64,000 bases of DNA from Flaviflexus huanghaiensis (GCF_014118685.1 NZ_JACFAK010000010.1:1-64000), one strand, 5' to 3'; numbered from the stretch's first letter, positions 25,498-35,249 are shown. The notes: generated by a model from the letters alone, not told the origin. Program-made: numbers and translations.

Positions 25498-27393
25498 ATG
25501 GTCAAGGTCAATCGTTTCTTGCGAAACTACCCGATGGTTGTCCTCGTGCTCGGCACCGCGATCGTCGGCATCATTCTCGAGTTCGCTGGCCCCGATGGAT
25601 CGGCCCAGTGGTTTGTCTCCGCGGTTGCTCTCATCATCGCGGTACTGCAGTTCAAGGGCATGGTTGATTCCCTTCTTGCCGGTAGCTTCGGCATCGACAT
25701 CCTTGCCGTGACCGCGATCGTATCGACGCTGGCCGTGGGTGAGTATTGGGCGGCCCTCGTCGTGTGCCTCATGCTGACCGGAGGTGAGGCACTCGAAGAC
25801 TATGCCGAAGCTCGAGCGGGCTCTGAACTGACGAGCCTGCTCGAGGGTGCGCCAACAGTCGCCTACAGGATCGAAGACTCGGGCGATGTTACGGCCATCG
25901 GCGTTGAGGAGGTCGAGATCGGTGATCGCCTGCTTGTCCGACCACATGACACAATCCCCGTTGATGCTCGGCTCGCCTCGGCTTCGGCTGCCATCGATGA
26001 AAGCTCACTGACCGGCGAGTCGCTTCCGGTCGAGCATGTTGAAGGCGATGCGGTGCTCTCCGGCTCGCTCAATGGCAACGCAGCGATTGAGCTCGTGGCA
26101 ACAGCAGATGCGAGCGCATCTCAATATCAGCGGATCATTCAACTTGTCCAGGAGGCGCAGGACTCGAAAGCTCCGTTCGTCCGCCTCGCGGACCGCGTCG
26201 CCGTTCCCTTCACCCTCATCGCCTTCATCATCGCAGGCACGGCATGGGCCATCGCAGGCGATCCCACGCGGTTCGCTCAGGTCCTCGTTGTCGCGACTCC
26301 GTGCCCACTCATCATCGCCGCACCTGTAGCCTTCATGGCCGGCATGTCACGTGCCGCACGCGGCGGAATGATTGTGAAGAACGCCGGGACAATCGAGCAG
26401 GTGTCCAAAGTTCAGACGGTGGCGTTCGACAAGACGGGCACTCTCACACGCGGGATCCCGGAAGTGAGTTCCATTTACACGTTCGCTGAGCACTCCGACG
26501 AGGAGCTACTTCGGATCGCTGCGTCCGCCGAGTTGCACTCCTCCCATCCGCTCGGTGAGGCCATCGTTTCCACAGCGCGCCGCACCGGCGACGTGCCGGT
26601 CCCATCGTCCGCGACGGAGGTCCCTGCACAAGGAGTTTCGGCTGACGTCGACGGCGCCCATGTCCGGGTCGGCAAGCGATCGTTCGTCGCCGACAGGAAC
26701 GAGGCCATGGACACTGGCCCGGAACCGGATGCTGGATACACGGTCATTTGGGTCGGCATTGACGGCCGCCTCGTGGGCCGCATCGACCTGTCCGATCCGA
26801 TCCGCCCCGAGACGGCTTTCGCGCTCGACGCAGTCCACCGTGCTGGCGTGCCGACGACGGCAATGCTGACGGGCGATGCAGAGGACACGGCGACGAGGGT
26901 CGCATCAGCAATTGGGATCGATGACGTGAGAGCTGGTCTCCTTCCCGAGGACAAGGTGAGCGCGGTCGCGGCGATGCCGGGCACGCCGGTCATGATGGTC
27001 GGCGATGGCGTGAACGACGCTCCCGTGCTCGCCGCTGCCGACGTCGGTGTCGCTATGGGCGCACGGGGCTCGACGGCGGCCGTGGAGTCCGCGGACGTTG
27101 TCATCATGCTCGACGATTTCGCCCGCATCCCGCGCCTTCTGCTACTCGGCCAGCGCACGATGACGATTGCGTGGCAGGCCATACTCATCGGCGTCGGGTT
27201 CTCTGTCGTTCTCATGCTCATCGGCGCCACGGGGGTCATGCCCGCCTTCGTTGGAGCCTGGATGCAGGAGCTCGTCGATCTCGCTTGCATCCTCTGGGCC
27301 CTTCTCGCCGCGCGTCCGTCGCGCCAGGAGAGGGAGCTCATCGCCCTCAGCCAGGAGCAGAGCCGAGCCGAGACCGCAGCGGTCCCCTCGTGA
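25498..27393 (+). CDS. Heavy-metal P1B-type ATPase with a TPC motif
   Basis: This 631-residue pump has the P1B layout without an N-terminal metal-binding (HMA) domain. Four predicted N-terminal helices come before the actuator domain (LTGESLPVE). The transmembrane motif is VATPCPLIIAAP with Cys269. FDKTGTLTRG carries phosphorylated Asp311. SSHPLGEAIV is the HP locus, and [22 protein letters not shown] the hinge. The single-Cys TPC-PL motif differs from CPC (Cu+ or Zn2+/Cd2+) and SPC (Co2+) types, so the metal is uncertain. The start at ATG 25498 fits homologues; an upstream frame adds 51 residues with no support. Confidence 0.82.
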   Translation: MVKVNRFLRNYPMVVLVLGTAIVGIILEFAGPDGSAQWFVSAVALIIAVLQFKGMVDSLLAGSFGIDILAVTAIVSTLAVGEYWAALVVCLMLTGGEALEDYAEARAGSELTSLLEGAPTVAYRIEDSGDVTAIGVEEVEIGDRLLVRPHDTIPVDARLASASAAIDESSLTGESLPVEHVEGDAVLSGSLNGNAAIELVATADASASQYQRIIQLVQEAQDSKAPFVRLADRVAVPFTLIAFIIAGTAWAIAGDPTRFAQVLVVATPCPLIIAAPVAFMAGMSRAARGGMIVKNAGTIEQVSKVQTVAFDKTGTLTRGIPEVSSIYTFAEHSDEELLRIAASAELHSSHPLGEAIVSTARRTGDVPVPSSATEVPAQGVSADVDGAHVRVGKRSFVADRNEAMDTGPEPDAGYTVIWVGIDGRLVGRIDLSDPIRPETAFALDAVHRAGVPTTAMLTGDAEDTATRVASAIGIDDVRAGLLPEDKVSAVAAMPGTPVMMVGDGVNDAPVLAAADVGVAMGARGSTAAVESADVVIMLDDFARIPRLLLLGQRTMTIAWQAILIGVGFSVVLMLIGATGVMPAFVGAWMQELVDLACILWALLAARPSRQERELIALSQEQSRAETAAVPS

Positions 27394-27511
27394 TTCCGGG
27401 CTACGTAGCGGCCCCAAGACGTCGATGTCGGCATCTTGGGCCCTCGTGTTGCGCGTGTTGGTGTGGTGGATAGCCGTTTGATGGCACACGATTTCTGCCC
27501 GCCGCGTTTGC

Positions 27512-27517
27512 TACTTT
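27512..27517 (+). promoter_or_regulatory. -10 element for the leaderless 27525 gene
   Basis: TACTTT is followed by TCACTCT and ATG 27525. Confidence 0.4.
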
Positions 27518-27524
27518 TCACTCT

Positions 27525-28367
27525 ATGAACGAATCATGGAGGCCGAGACCGGCACAGCCCAGTTCTGGGGACGAGGAGGCCGATTTCGCCGGCGAGGGTG
27601 CCGAAGCAGGGAGTACGGGCGACGGCAGGGCCCTCGGTGACGATTCGGTCTTCAACACCCGCGGTGCGGCTTCATACTCGCCTCAAGCACCGGGCGCCCG
27701 AGGCCACGACATCGCCGTGAACCCGCCGTACCCAGGTCAGTGGCAGCCCCGGGGCTATCCGAGCTACGGCTATCCAGCAGGCGAGTCCGGGTACATGCAG
27801 AGGGCCCCCAGGAAGCGCATCCATTGGCCGTTCGTCGTCGCCGCCTCCATCCTTGCTCTCGCTTCGATCGCCGGCGGTGCGTGGATCTTGCTTCAGCCGA
27901 AGAGCTACGAGGCCATCGCTAAGCAGTGTGAGAACACATCGAGCCTGAATTTTCTTGCGCTCTTCACCGGCTTTTCGGAAATAATCGAGGAGCATGGGGA
28001 CCCCGCAGACGAATTTTGGGATGAGGTTCCGACTTTTATCAGAGTGTCGGGCGACTCCTCGTCGCTCAATGTTTATGACCGTTCCAGGATGTCGCTTGAT
28101 GCACTTGAGCTTCTGGACGGCGCGGCGGGTTCATCCCGTGACGATGCACAGGAGTTCATCGACCAGTGGAACGGAATGCGCGACCTGGCGATCATGGGTG
28201 CAGTGGGATGTATACACGACGAGCTGAACATCCCCGACTCGGTCGAGCGACGAATGCTGTCCACGCGAGCCCTTGACGGAACTCAGGAGCTCGTCCATTC
28301 AGGCACGAGGATAATGTGGAGTTATCATCCCTCCCAGGGCATGGATGTCCTCTACGAAAGGGAGTAG
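27525..28367 (+). CDS. Hypothetical membrane-anchored protein
   Basis: This 280-residue protein has a disordered N-terminal region of about 95 residues rich in Gly, Pro, Tyr and acidic residues (YPGQWQPRGYPSYGYPAG). A single hydrophobic segment follows at about 101-123 (WPFVVAASILALASIAGGAW), preceded by basic RAPRKR. The extracytoplasmic domain of about 155 residues has two Cys (CENTSS and VGCIHDELN) that could form a disulfide. The topology, cytoplasmic tail then anchor then exported domain, is common for actinobacterial envelope proteins. I recognise no family. Confidence 0.6.
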   Translation: MNESWRPRPAQPSSGDEEADFAGEGAEAGSTGDGRALGDDSVFNTRGAASYSPQAPGARGHDIAVNPPYPGQWQPRGYPSYGYPAGESGYMQRAPRKRIHWPFVVAASILALASIAGGAWILLQPKSYEAIAKQCENTSSLNFLALFTGFSEIIEEHGDPADEFWDEVPTFIRVSGDSSSLNVYDRSRMSLDALELLDGAAGSSRDDAQEFIDQWNGMRDLAIMGAVGCIHDELNIPDSVERRMLSTRALDGTQELVHSGTRIMWSYHPSQGMDVLYERE

Positions 28368-28405
28368 CACTCTTACGGCTGTCCCATGACACGAAGATCG
28401 TCATC

Positions 28406-28411
28406 TACACT
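28406..28411 (+). promoter_or_regulatory. -10 element for the leaderless GNAT gene
   Basis: TACACT is followed by CAGGCGC and ATG 28419. It supports this start over the ATG at 28386. Confidence 0.45.
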
Positions 28412-28418
28412 CAGGCGC

Positions 28419-28952
28419 ATGACCGTGACGTTGAGGCCCGAAACCCGTGACGACTGGCCGTGGTTATGGCACTGGCGCCACGAAGAGGAAGATCCGGATT
28501 GGAAGCGGTGGGATTCACCCTTCCTCCACGAACAGACCCACACTCTGACTTTCTCTGAGTTCACGATGCGTCGCGGGCTCAATGCGCGACTCGGTGCCAT
28601 CATCGAACACGATGGCCGGCCCGTGGGCTACGTGACGCGCGGCGAGCTTGCCCCACTAGGCGGTGGCTGGTGGGACTGGGGGATCGTCATCTTCGATCCT
28701 GCGGACCGACGAAACGGCGTCGGCACGCGCGCTGGTCGCCTGTGGATCGATGACACTTTCCGTCGGACGAACGCCCACGTTCTCACTCTGACGACGTGGT
28801 CTGGAAACGACGCGATGATCGCAACAGGGGAGAGTCTCGGATTTGTCGAGTGCACGAGGATTCCCGAAGCGCGCCTCTGGCAGGGCACACGGTACGACTC
28901 CGTACAAATGGCGATGCTACGTCGCGATTGGTCCTTTGAGCCTCGGCACTAA
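28419..28952 (+). CDS. GNAT-family N-acetyltransferase
   Basis: This 177-residue protein has the acetyl-CoA-binding motif A IVIFDPADRRNGVGTRAGRL (R-R-x-G-x-G/A). It is preceded by the strand pair GAIIEHDGRPVGYVTRGEL and followed by TLTTWSGNDAMIATGESLGF, which matches the L.V...N..A......GF motif B. The start LRPETRDDWPWLWHW is normal for the fold. The acceptor is unknown; it resembles acetyltransferases of the RimJ/RimL-like group. The gene is monocistronic by its own promoter. Confidence 0.8.
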   Translation: MTVTLRPETRDDWPWLWHWRHEEEDPDWKRWDSPFLHEQTHTLTFSEFTMRRGLNARLGAIIEHDGRPVGYVTRGELAPLGGGWWDWGIVIFDPADRRNGVGTRAGRLWIDDTFRRTNAHVLTLTTWSGNDAMIATGESLGFVECTRIPEARLWQGTRYDSVQMAMLRRDWSFEPRH

Positions 28953-29070
28953 TTGTGCGGGGGAGAGGCCGCATACCCCGCCACTTGTCGCACACGCGAT
29001 CGGCGAGGTGGATCTCCCAGCGCCTACCGTTCGGTAGTATGTCATTTGACTGCTTCCAATGAGGTGAACG

Positions 29071-31794
29071 ATGTCACAATCCCGCACGATAGTCCGCCGT
29101 GTTCTTCTGGCTCTTCTTGTCCTCATCCTCGTCGTTGCGATAACTGGGGGAGTAGCCCTCCTCGTGGCGCTCAACAGCCCGTTACCGCGACACAGCGGCA
29201 ACCACGTTATCCCAGAGTCAGACGGGCTGATCGAGGTGATCCGCGACGAGAATGGGATTCCCCATATCTACGGGGAGACGGACGAGGATCTTTTGAGAGC
29301 CCAGGGCTATGTCCATGCCCAGGACCGGTTTTTCGAAATGGACTACAGACGGCACATGACCGGCGGGCGACTGTCCGAACTGGTTGGCGATGCGGAAGCA
29401 GCCAAGCAGGCCGATGTTGTCATCCGCAGCATGGGGTGGCGCAGGCTCGCAGAAGAGGAATGGGATCTCATCTCCGAGGAGTCGCGACGCTTCTACACGG
29501 CCTACGCCGAAGGGGTCAATGCCTACATCGCGGACCGGGGACCATCCGAGCTCGCGCTGGAGTACCGCGTACTGTCGCTGTCGATCCCCGTCACAGATGT
29601 CGAACCGTGGACGGGCATTGATTCGCTTGCATGGCTTAAGGCGATGGCATGGGACCTGAAAAACAACCTTGACGAAGAGACTGCGAGAGTGATCGCCTAC
29701 GACAGTCTTGGGGATCCGGCGCTTGTCGAGGAGCTGTTCCCCGCGTTCTCACTCACCGGCCATGCCCCCATCATCCCCTCGGAGTCAGGCTCGAATCTGT
29801 CCGACCGCCAGGCGTATCCGCGCGACAATCCGCGTCCACTTCCTCAGGTTGGGAGGCAGCCAGAGGAGCCGACGTCGGATGCTGACGTTGAGGTCGATGC
29901 GAGTTCTGAGAGCGAGATTGGGCGCGCGGTTGTGTCAGCCCAGGCGGCGCTGGACTCAATGCCGATCATGCTCGGCCGCGGCGCCGGCATCGGCTCGAAT
30001 TCGTTCATCATTGGGGGAGAGCACACCGAATCCGGGCTACCGATCCTTGCCAACGATCCGCATCTGACAATCTCCTATCCATCCGTCTGGTACCAGGTTG
30101 GCCTCCATTGCGTCGAGATGACGGACAACTGTACGTATGATGCGAGCGGCTTCTCGTTCGCCGGGATGCCCGGCCTCATTATTGGCCGCAACTCCGAGCT
30201 CGCGTGGGGCCTGACGAACCTCGGCGGCGACGTCACCGACTTCGTCATCGAGAAGAACACGGGCGAGACGACGTATGAACGAGACGGGCAGGATGTGGAC
30301 TATGAGATCTGGACCGAGACATTCGATGTCGCGGGCGCCGATTCTTTCGAGGTTGAAGTGCGGCATTCCGTTCACGGTCCGATCGTCTCTGACCTGCTCC
30401 TCATGGACGAGACAACGGCGGGTCTGCCGAATGCGCCGGCGGATTTCTCAGTCGCGCTCGAGTGGACGGCGCTCAAGCCTGGCCTGACAGGGGATGCGAT
30501 CTTCGCGATCAACAGGGCAAAGACTGCTGACGATGTCGCGGCCGCAGCGGAGATTTTTGCCGTGCCGGCCCAGAACATCGTCTTTGCCACGGTCGACGGT
30601 GACTACGGCTATCAGGCGCCGGGACTGTTCCCGATCCGTCCTGTCATAACAGCGGCGGATGGAGAACTTGAGGTGGCGCCAATGCCGGACAACCTCGGCG
30701 CGGACGGCAGATGGCCACGCCCCGGCTGGGACTCGGCCTACGACTGGCAGGGGTACTACGCTGCGACCGATATGCCGTCGCTCACCAACCCCGAAGAAGG
30801 CTTCATCGTCGCCGCGAACCAGCAGGTGACCCCCTCCGAAAGCGGTCCCTACCTCGGCTCCTACTCAGACGGCGGATATCGATCGGAGGCGATTCGGGAG
30901 GCGATTGAAGCGGAGATTGCCTCGGGCAGTCCAATGAGCCTTGCTGACGCCGAGCAGTTCATGTTGCTCGACCAGTCGCCGTTCGGTCTGGAGCTCGGTG
31001 AACTCTTCGTCTCCGTGGAGACGGACGATGTGCGGATCTCCGAGGCGCAGACGATCCTCGCAGATTGGCTCGACCGAGGCGCGCATACGAGCGTCGATGA
31101 AGCGGGAGCCGCAATCATGGCGTCCGCTTACTCTCATCTGCTCGATCAGACGCTCGCGGCGCGGATCTCCAATTTCGATCCGGTCAATTCCACCGACTAC
31201 CTCATTTTCTTCACGCAACTTGATGAGTCGAGCCCCTGGTGGGACAACGGAGTGTCAGAACGGGTGGAGCACCGCGACGACGCGCTACGCGCGGCGCTGG
31301 CGGCGATGGACCATGATCTTTCGGCACAGATGGGGGACGACATGTCCTCATGGCGGTGGGGCGATATCCATATCGAGACCCCAACCCACTCCGTCCTCGG
31401 CGGCACTGACATTCCGAGTGTTGTCAGACACTATTTCAACGGCGATCCGCTCGGCGTGCCAGGTGGCTCCGCCATCCCGAACGCCATGCACTTCTCGCCA
31501 GCCGTGGGAGAGGGAGATGGTCTCGTCGACTACGAGGTGACAGCAGGTCCATCAATGCGAATGGCGGTCGACATGGCCGGTCTCGATGAGGCGTTCTGGA
31601 TCATCTCCTCCGGATCGTCAGGCCACCCGCGCTCCGCGCAGGTAAACGATCAGTTCGAGATGTGGGCTACCGGTAAGAGCCTGCCATGGACCTTCACGCG
31701 CGATGAAGTTGAGCAGCGAGCAACAGCGACGATGCGGATCTCGTCAGAACCTATCGACGATGGCCCACGAACGCGCCCGCCATCGCTCAGGTAA
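29071..31794 (+). CDS. Penicillin-acylase-type Ntn hydrolase
   Basis: This 907-residue precursor of the penicillin amidase family begins with an N-terminal membrane anchor or signal (VLLALLVLILVVAITGGVAL). The alpha chain follows: VIRDENGIPHIYGETDEDLL and RAQGYVHAQDRFFEMDYRR. After a spacer peptide, GIGSNSFIIGG begins the beta chain, where Ser309 would become the N-terminal nucleophile after self-cleavage. PILANDPHL and the later GVPGGSAIPNAMHFSPAVG are also conserved. The family hydrolyses amide bonds of penicillins, acyl-homoserine lactones and other N-acyl compounds; the substrate is not predictable. GAGGTG precedes the ATG by six bases. Confidence 0.87.
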   Translation: MSQSRTIVRRVLLALLVLILVVAITGGVALLVALNSPLPRHSGNHVIPESDGLIEVIRDENGIPHIYGETDEDLLRAQGYVHAQDRFFEMDYRRHMTGGRLSELVGDAEAAKQADVVIRSMGWRRLAEEEWDLISEESRRFYTAYAEGVNAYIADRGPSELALEYRVLSLSIPVTDVEPWTGIDSLAWLKAMAWDLKNNLDEETARVIAYDSLGDPALVEELFPAFSLTGHAPIIPSESGSNLSDRQAYPRDNPRPLPQVGRQPEEPTSDADVEVDASSESEIGRAVVSAQAALDSMPIMLGRGAGIGSNSFIIGGEHTESGLPILANDPHLTISYPSVWYQVGLHCVEMTDNCTYDASGFSFAGMPGLIIGRNSELAWGLTNLGGDVTDFVIEKNTGETTYERDGQDVDYEIWTETFDVAGADSFEVEVRHSVHGPIVSDLLLMDETTAGLPNAPADFSVALEWTALKPGLTGDAIFAINRAKTADDVAAAAEIFAVPAQNIVFATVDGDYGYQAPGLFPIRPVITAADGELEVAPMPDNLGADGRWPRPGWDSAYDWQGYYAATDMPSLTNPEEGFIVAANQQVTPSESGPYLGSYSDGGYRSEAIREAIEAEIASGSPMSLADAEQFMLLDQSPFGLELGELFVSVETDDVRISEAQTILADWLDRGAHTSVDEAGAAIMASAYSHLLDQTLAARISNFDPVNSTDYLIFFTQLDESSPWWDNGVSERVEHRDDALRAALAAMDHDLSAQMGDDMSSWRWGDIHIETPTHSVLGGTDIPSVVRHYFNGDPLGVPGGSAIPNAMHFSPAVGEGDGLVDYEVTAGPSMRMAVDMAGLDEAFWIISSGSSGHPRSAQVNDQFEMWATGKSLPWTFTRDEVEQRATATMRISSEPIDDGPRTRPPSLR

Positions 31795-31936
31795 ACGAGG
31801 GACGCTGTCGCCTGTCGGCCCACACCCGCAGGTCTTCACGTCGTCACAGTGTGCTCGGCGACGGCGGGAGAGGGGTCCCGATCAACCGTCACTCGGACAT
31901 CTGCCACCCATAAAGTAAAATGACATAATATGCATT

Positions 31937-31970
31937 ATCGGAAAGTGGCGCGAATCGGAAAGTGGCGTGA
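31937..31970 (+). repeat. Two tandem 17-bp units in an AT-rich intergenic patch
   Basis: ATCGGAAAGTGGCGCGA (31937-31953) is followed directly by a copy with one C-to-T change (31954-31970). AT-rich ATAATATGCATTAT lies immediately upstream. The position is between the 3' ends of two convergent genes. Confidence 0.75.
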
Positions 31971-31993
31971 ATCCGGCTGCGGCTCCGCAACCG

Positions 31994-32599
31994 TCACCTG
32001 CCCCGCGTCTGCTCGAGTCCCAGCCCCTTAAGCAGGATGTCGATCGATGTTTCAAGGACGGCACGCTTCTTTTCGAGAGAAATTTCCCGGAGGCTACCGA
32101 ACGTCGACAGCGTGGCCGGACCGTGCGCGGTTGCCCAGATTGTCAGCGCCACATGGATTGGATCGTCGACGGGCGGATCGATTTGCGCGGCGAGCTCTTT
32201 GAGTACGCGTAGCGGACGCGGTGTCGTCGACTCCCAGTTGTCGCTGACTGGGAACTGGTATGTGACGGCGCGGAACTTCGTTGGATTCGCGACAGCGTAC
32301 TCGAAGTAGGTTCTACAGACGATGGCGATTTGTTCGCCGATGGGAGCACCTGTGTCGTTATTAAGGGCCGCCTCAAGCTCGTAAAAGAGATCCTGGAGAA
32401 CCCTGTCTCTAATTTCCTCGAGCAGGTCGGCTTTACTCTCGAAGTGTCGGTACGCCGCCGACGGCGACACGCCTACTCGACGGGCGACCTCGCGTAGGCC
32501 GACTGCTTCGGTCCCACCTTCGTCGACGAGTGCGAGACCGACCCGAATCATCTCGTTGTGCAGATCGCCGTGATGGTATTGACGTGCCGACTCTGTCAC
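31994..32599 (-). CDS. TetR-family transcriptional regulator
   Basis: This 201-residue regulator has the N-terminal HTH ALVDEGGTEAVGLREVARRV with recognition helix SPSAAYRHFESKADLLEEI. It is preceded by RQYHHGDLHNEMI, typical of the TetR subgroup with the WHG C-terminal domain. Residues 75-200 form the ligand domain (YFEYAVANPTKFRAVT). It lies 125 bases downstream of the UvrA-like gene on the same strand and could be in its transcript. Its target is unknown. Confidence 0.85.
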   Translation of the reverse strand: MTESARQYHHGDLHNEMIRVGLALVDEGGTEAVGLREVARRVGVSPSAAYRHFESKADLLEEIRDRVLQDLFYELEAALNNDTGAPIGEQIAIVCRTYFEYAVANPTKFRAVTYQFPVSDNWESTTPRPLRVLKELAAQIDPPVDDPIHVALTIWATAHGPATLSTFGSLREISLEKKRAVLETSIDILLKGLGLEQTRGR

Positions 32600-32724
32600 T
32601 CAGTCTCTCATTCTGTGCTTGTCCGGTTCGCTGGCTGTCGCGCAGGACCTGGACGTGACGTTTGACCAGGTAGAATACGTCTGAGGTTCGTAGGGGCCAG
32701 TGTAGCCCCGAATCGTTGCGCGAG

Positions 32725-35073
32725 TCACGTCAGCACATAGCGGGCGAGATGGTGCGCCGTCAGCGTTGATCCAGCGGCAACGAGGTCTGCCGGCGTCCCA
32801 GCGAAGACGACGCTCCCGCCCTCACTGCCGGCTCCCGGCCCAAGATCGATGACCCAATCCGCGTGAGCCATGACCGCCTGATGGTGTTCGATCGCGATGA
32901 CAGATATGCCGGAGTCGACCATGTCATCAAACAGTTCGAGGAGCGTCCGGATGTCGGCCAGGTGGAGCCCGGCAGCTGGCTCGTCGAGAACGTAGATTCC
33001 GCCCTTCTCTGCCAAGTGATGTGCGAGCTTCAGGCGCTGGCGCTCACCACCGGACAGCGTCGACAGCGGCTGGCCGAGGGTGAGGTAGCCGAGCCCGACG
33101 CGGACGAGCCGGTCGAGAATTGCCGCGGCAGCCGTGAGCTTCGCTTCCTCGTAGAACGTCGCCGCCTCCCCCACTGTCATGCGGAGTACATCGGCGATAT
33201 TCTTCCCTTCGTACATATGTTCGAGAACATGGTCTTGGAAGCGCTCTCCCCCGCACACCTCGCACGGAACGGGAACGGACTCGAGGAAGGACAGCTCGAC
33301 GAACGTGACCGCAAGACCCTTACAGTTCTGGCAGGCACCATCCGAGTTGGGGCTGAAGAGCGAAGCGGGCACGCCATTCTGCTTCGCAAAAGCCTTCCTG
33401 ATGTGGTCAAGTAGCCCGGTATATGTTGCAGGGTTGGAGCGTCGAGACCCGCGAATGGGGGTCTGACCGATGTAAACAAGGCCCTCCGTGTCGGGGATCG
33501 AGTCCTTGACGAGAGACGACTTTCCCGACCCGGCGACACCGGTGATGACCGTGAGAACGCCGAGCGGAATGTCGACGTCGACGTTCTTGAGGTTATGAAT
33601 ATGAGCTCCACGCACGCAGATCGCGCCCGTTCGTGGTCGGACCCGAGCCTTGAGCCCGACGCGTTGAGAAAGGAATCTGCCCGTCACCGTGTCGGAGTCG
33701 TGGAGCCCGGAGAGGTCACCCTCGTACGTAATTTCGCCTCCCGCGGTGCCCGCGCCGGGCCCGAGGTCGACGATGTGATCCGCGATCGCGATTGTTTCGG
33801 GCCTGTGCTCGACGATGATGACGGTGTTGCCCTTGTCGCGCAGAGCGATGAGGAGGTCGTTCATCCGGTCGATGTCGTGCGGATGAAGGCCCGCTGTCGG
33901 TTCGTCGAACACGTACGTGACGTCGGTGAGCGAGGAGCCGAGATGCTTGACCATTTTGATCCGTTGCGCCTCCCCACCCGATAGCGAGCAGGCTTCCCGC
34001 TCGAGCGTGAGATAGCCGAGGCCGATGTCGATGATCGACGTGAGAGCGCTGATGAGGGTCTCCGTGATGGTGGCGGTTCCTGGCCTGTCGAGTCCCTCAA
34101 CCCAGCGCAGCAGGTCCACGACCTGCATGGCACACACGTCGGCGATGCTCAGTCCATCGATAACGGATGTGCGAGCGGACTCCGCGAGGCGGGTGCCTCC
34201 GCAGTCGGGACACTCCTCGAACGTCACCGCCTCGTCGACGAAGCGGCGGATGTGGGGCTGCATTGAGGCTCGGTCTTTTTGCAGGAAGGAGGCCTTGACC
34301 TTGGGCAGGAGCCCCTCGTACGTCATGTTGGTTCCCCGCAAGGAGACCTTGGTTGGCTCCTTGTAGAGCAGGTCGTGCCGCTCCTGGTCTGTGTAGTCTT
34401 TGATCTTCTTTGCTGAATCGATGAATCCAGACTCGCTGTAGTACCGCACGGACCAGCCTCCCGGCTTGTATCCGGGGACGGTAATGGCTCCCTCGTCGAG
34501 GGAGAGGTTCTCGTCGATGACATGGCCGATATCGAGTTCGGCGACCGTGCCGCGCCCCTCGCACACAGGACACATACCGCCGAGAAGCTCGTACGTCACA
34601 ACCTTGCGCTTCTGATCGCCCTTGGCAACCGTCATAGCGCCCTGTGCGCTGACCGACGGCGTGTTGAAGGAGTACGCGAGCGGAGAGCCGAGATGGGGCT
34701 CGGCAAGTCTGCTGAACAGTAGCCGCAGGTAGGCGTTAACGTCGGTCACCGTTCCCACGGTCGACCGTGGGTTCGTCGCGAGCCGCTCCTGATCGACGAT
34801 GATTGCTGCGGTGAGGCCCTCGAGCATGTCGACGTCAGGGCGGGCGTTCGTTGGCATAAGGCCCTGGACGAAAGCAGAGTAGGTGTCGTTGACGAGCCGC
34901 CGGGACTCTGCCGCGATCGTCTCGAACGCAAGCGAACTTTTACCGGAGCCGGATACCCCCGTCAACACAGTGAGCCGTCTCTTGGGCAGGTCAAGGTCGA
35001 CATTTTTGAGATTGTTGACGCGGGCACCGCGAAGCCGGATCATGTCGTGACTGTCAGCTGGATGTACGACCAT
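32725..35073 (-). CDS. UvrA-like ABC ATPase (short paralogue, drug-resistance type)
   Basis: This 782-residue soluble protein has two ABC modules with zinc-finger insertions. Module 1 has Walker A GVSGSGKSS, zinc motifs CPVCEGRG and CPDCGG, signature LSGGEAQR, and Walker B YVFDEPTAGLHPHD. Module 2 has GVAGSGKSS, CQNCKG...CEVCGG, LSGGERQR and YVLDEPAAGLHLAD. True UvrA is about 950 residues and has a UvrB-binding domain, which is absent here. Such short paralogues (DrrC-like, UvrA2/3) are linked to resistance to DNA-binding drugs. GGAGAGGG lies five bases before the ATG. An inverted repeat CGCCCT/AGGGCG (35076-35081, 35091-35096) sits just upstream. Confidence 0.85.
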   Translation of the reverse strand: MVVHPADSHDMIRLRGARVNNLKNVDLDLPKRRLTVLTGVSGSGKSSLAFETIAAESRRLVNDTYSAFVQGLMPTNARPDVDMLEGLTAAIIVDQERLATNPRSTVGTVTDVNAYLRLLFSRLAEPHLGSPLAYSFNTPSVSAQGAMTVAKGDQKRKVVTYELLGGMCPVCEGRGTVAELDIGHVIDENLSLDEGAITVPGYKPGGWSVRYYSESGFIDSAKKIKDYTDQERHDLLYKEPTKVSLRGTNMTYEGLLPKVKASFLQKDRASMQPHIRRFVDEAVTFEECPDCGGTRLAESARTSVIDGLSIADVCAMQVVDLLRWVEGLDRPGTATITETLISALTSIIDIGLGYLTLEREACSLSGGEAQRIKMVKHLGSSLTDVTYVFDEPTAGLHPHDIDRMNDLLIALRDKGNTVIIVEHRPETIAIADHIVDLGPGAGTAGGEITYEGDLSGLHDSDTVTGRFLSQRVGLKARVRPRTGAICVRGAHIHNLKNVDVDIPLGVLTVITGVAGSGKSSLVKDSIPDTEGLVYIGQTPIRGSRRSNPATYTGLLDHIRKAFAKQNGVPASLFSPNSDGACQNCKGLAVTFVELSFLESVPVPCEVCGGERFQDHVLEHMYEGKNIADVLRMTVGEAATFYEEAKLTAAAAILDRLVRVGLGYLTLGQPLSTLSGGERQRLKLAHHLAEKGGIYVLDEPAAGLHLADIRTLLELFDDMVDSGISVIAIEHHQAVMAHADWVIDLGPGAGSEGGSVVFAGTPADLVAAGSTLTAHHLARYVLT

Positions 35074-35249
35074 GACGCCCTCTCCGCATTAGGGCGCTAG
35101 AGTACCACCACTCAACACATTCATCCATATTTTTCTCCAGCAACTCGGGTCCTCAATCATCCTGGCAAAGCAGTGCCGTCATCCACATCGGCTCCTGGAA
35201 CAAACGGGTGCCTTGTGGCGTTGACCAGGGTGGAGACAAAAGGAGAAGA

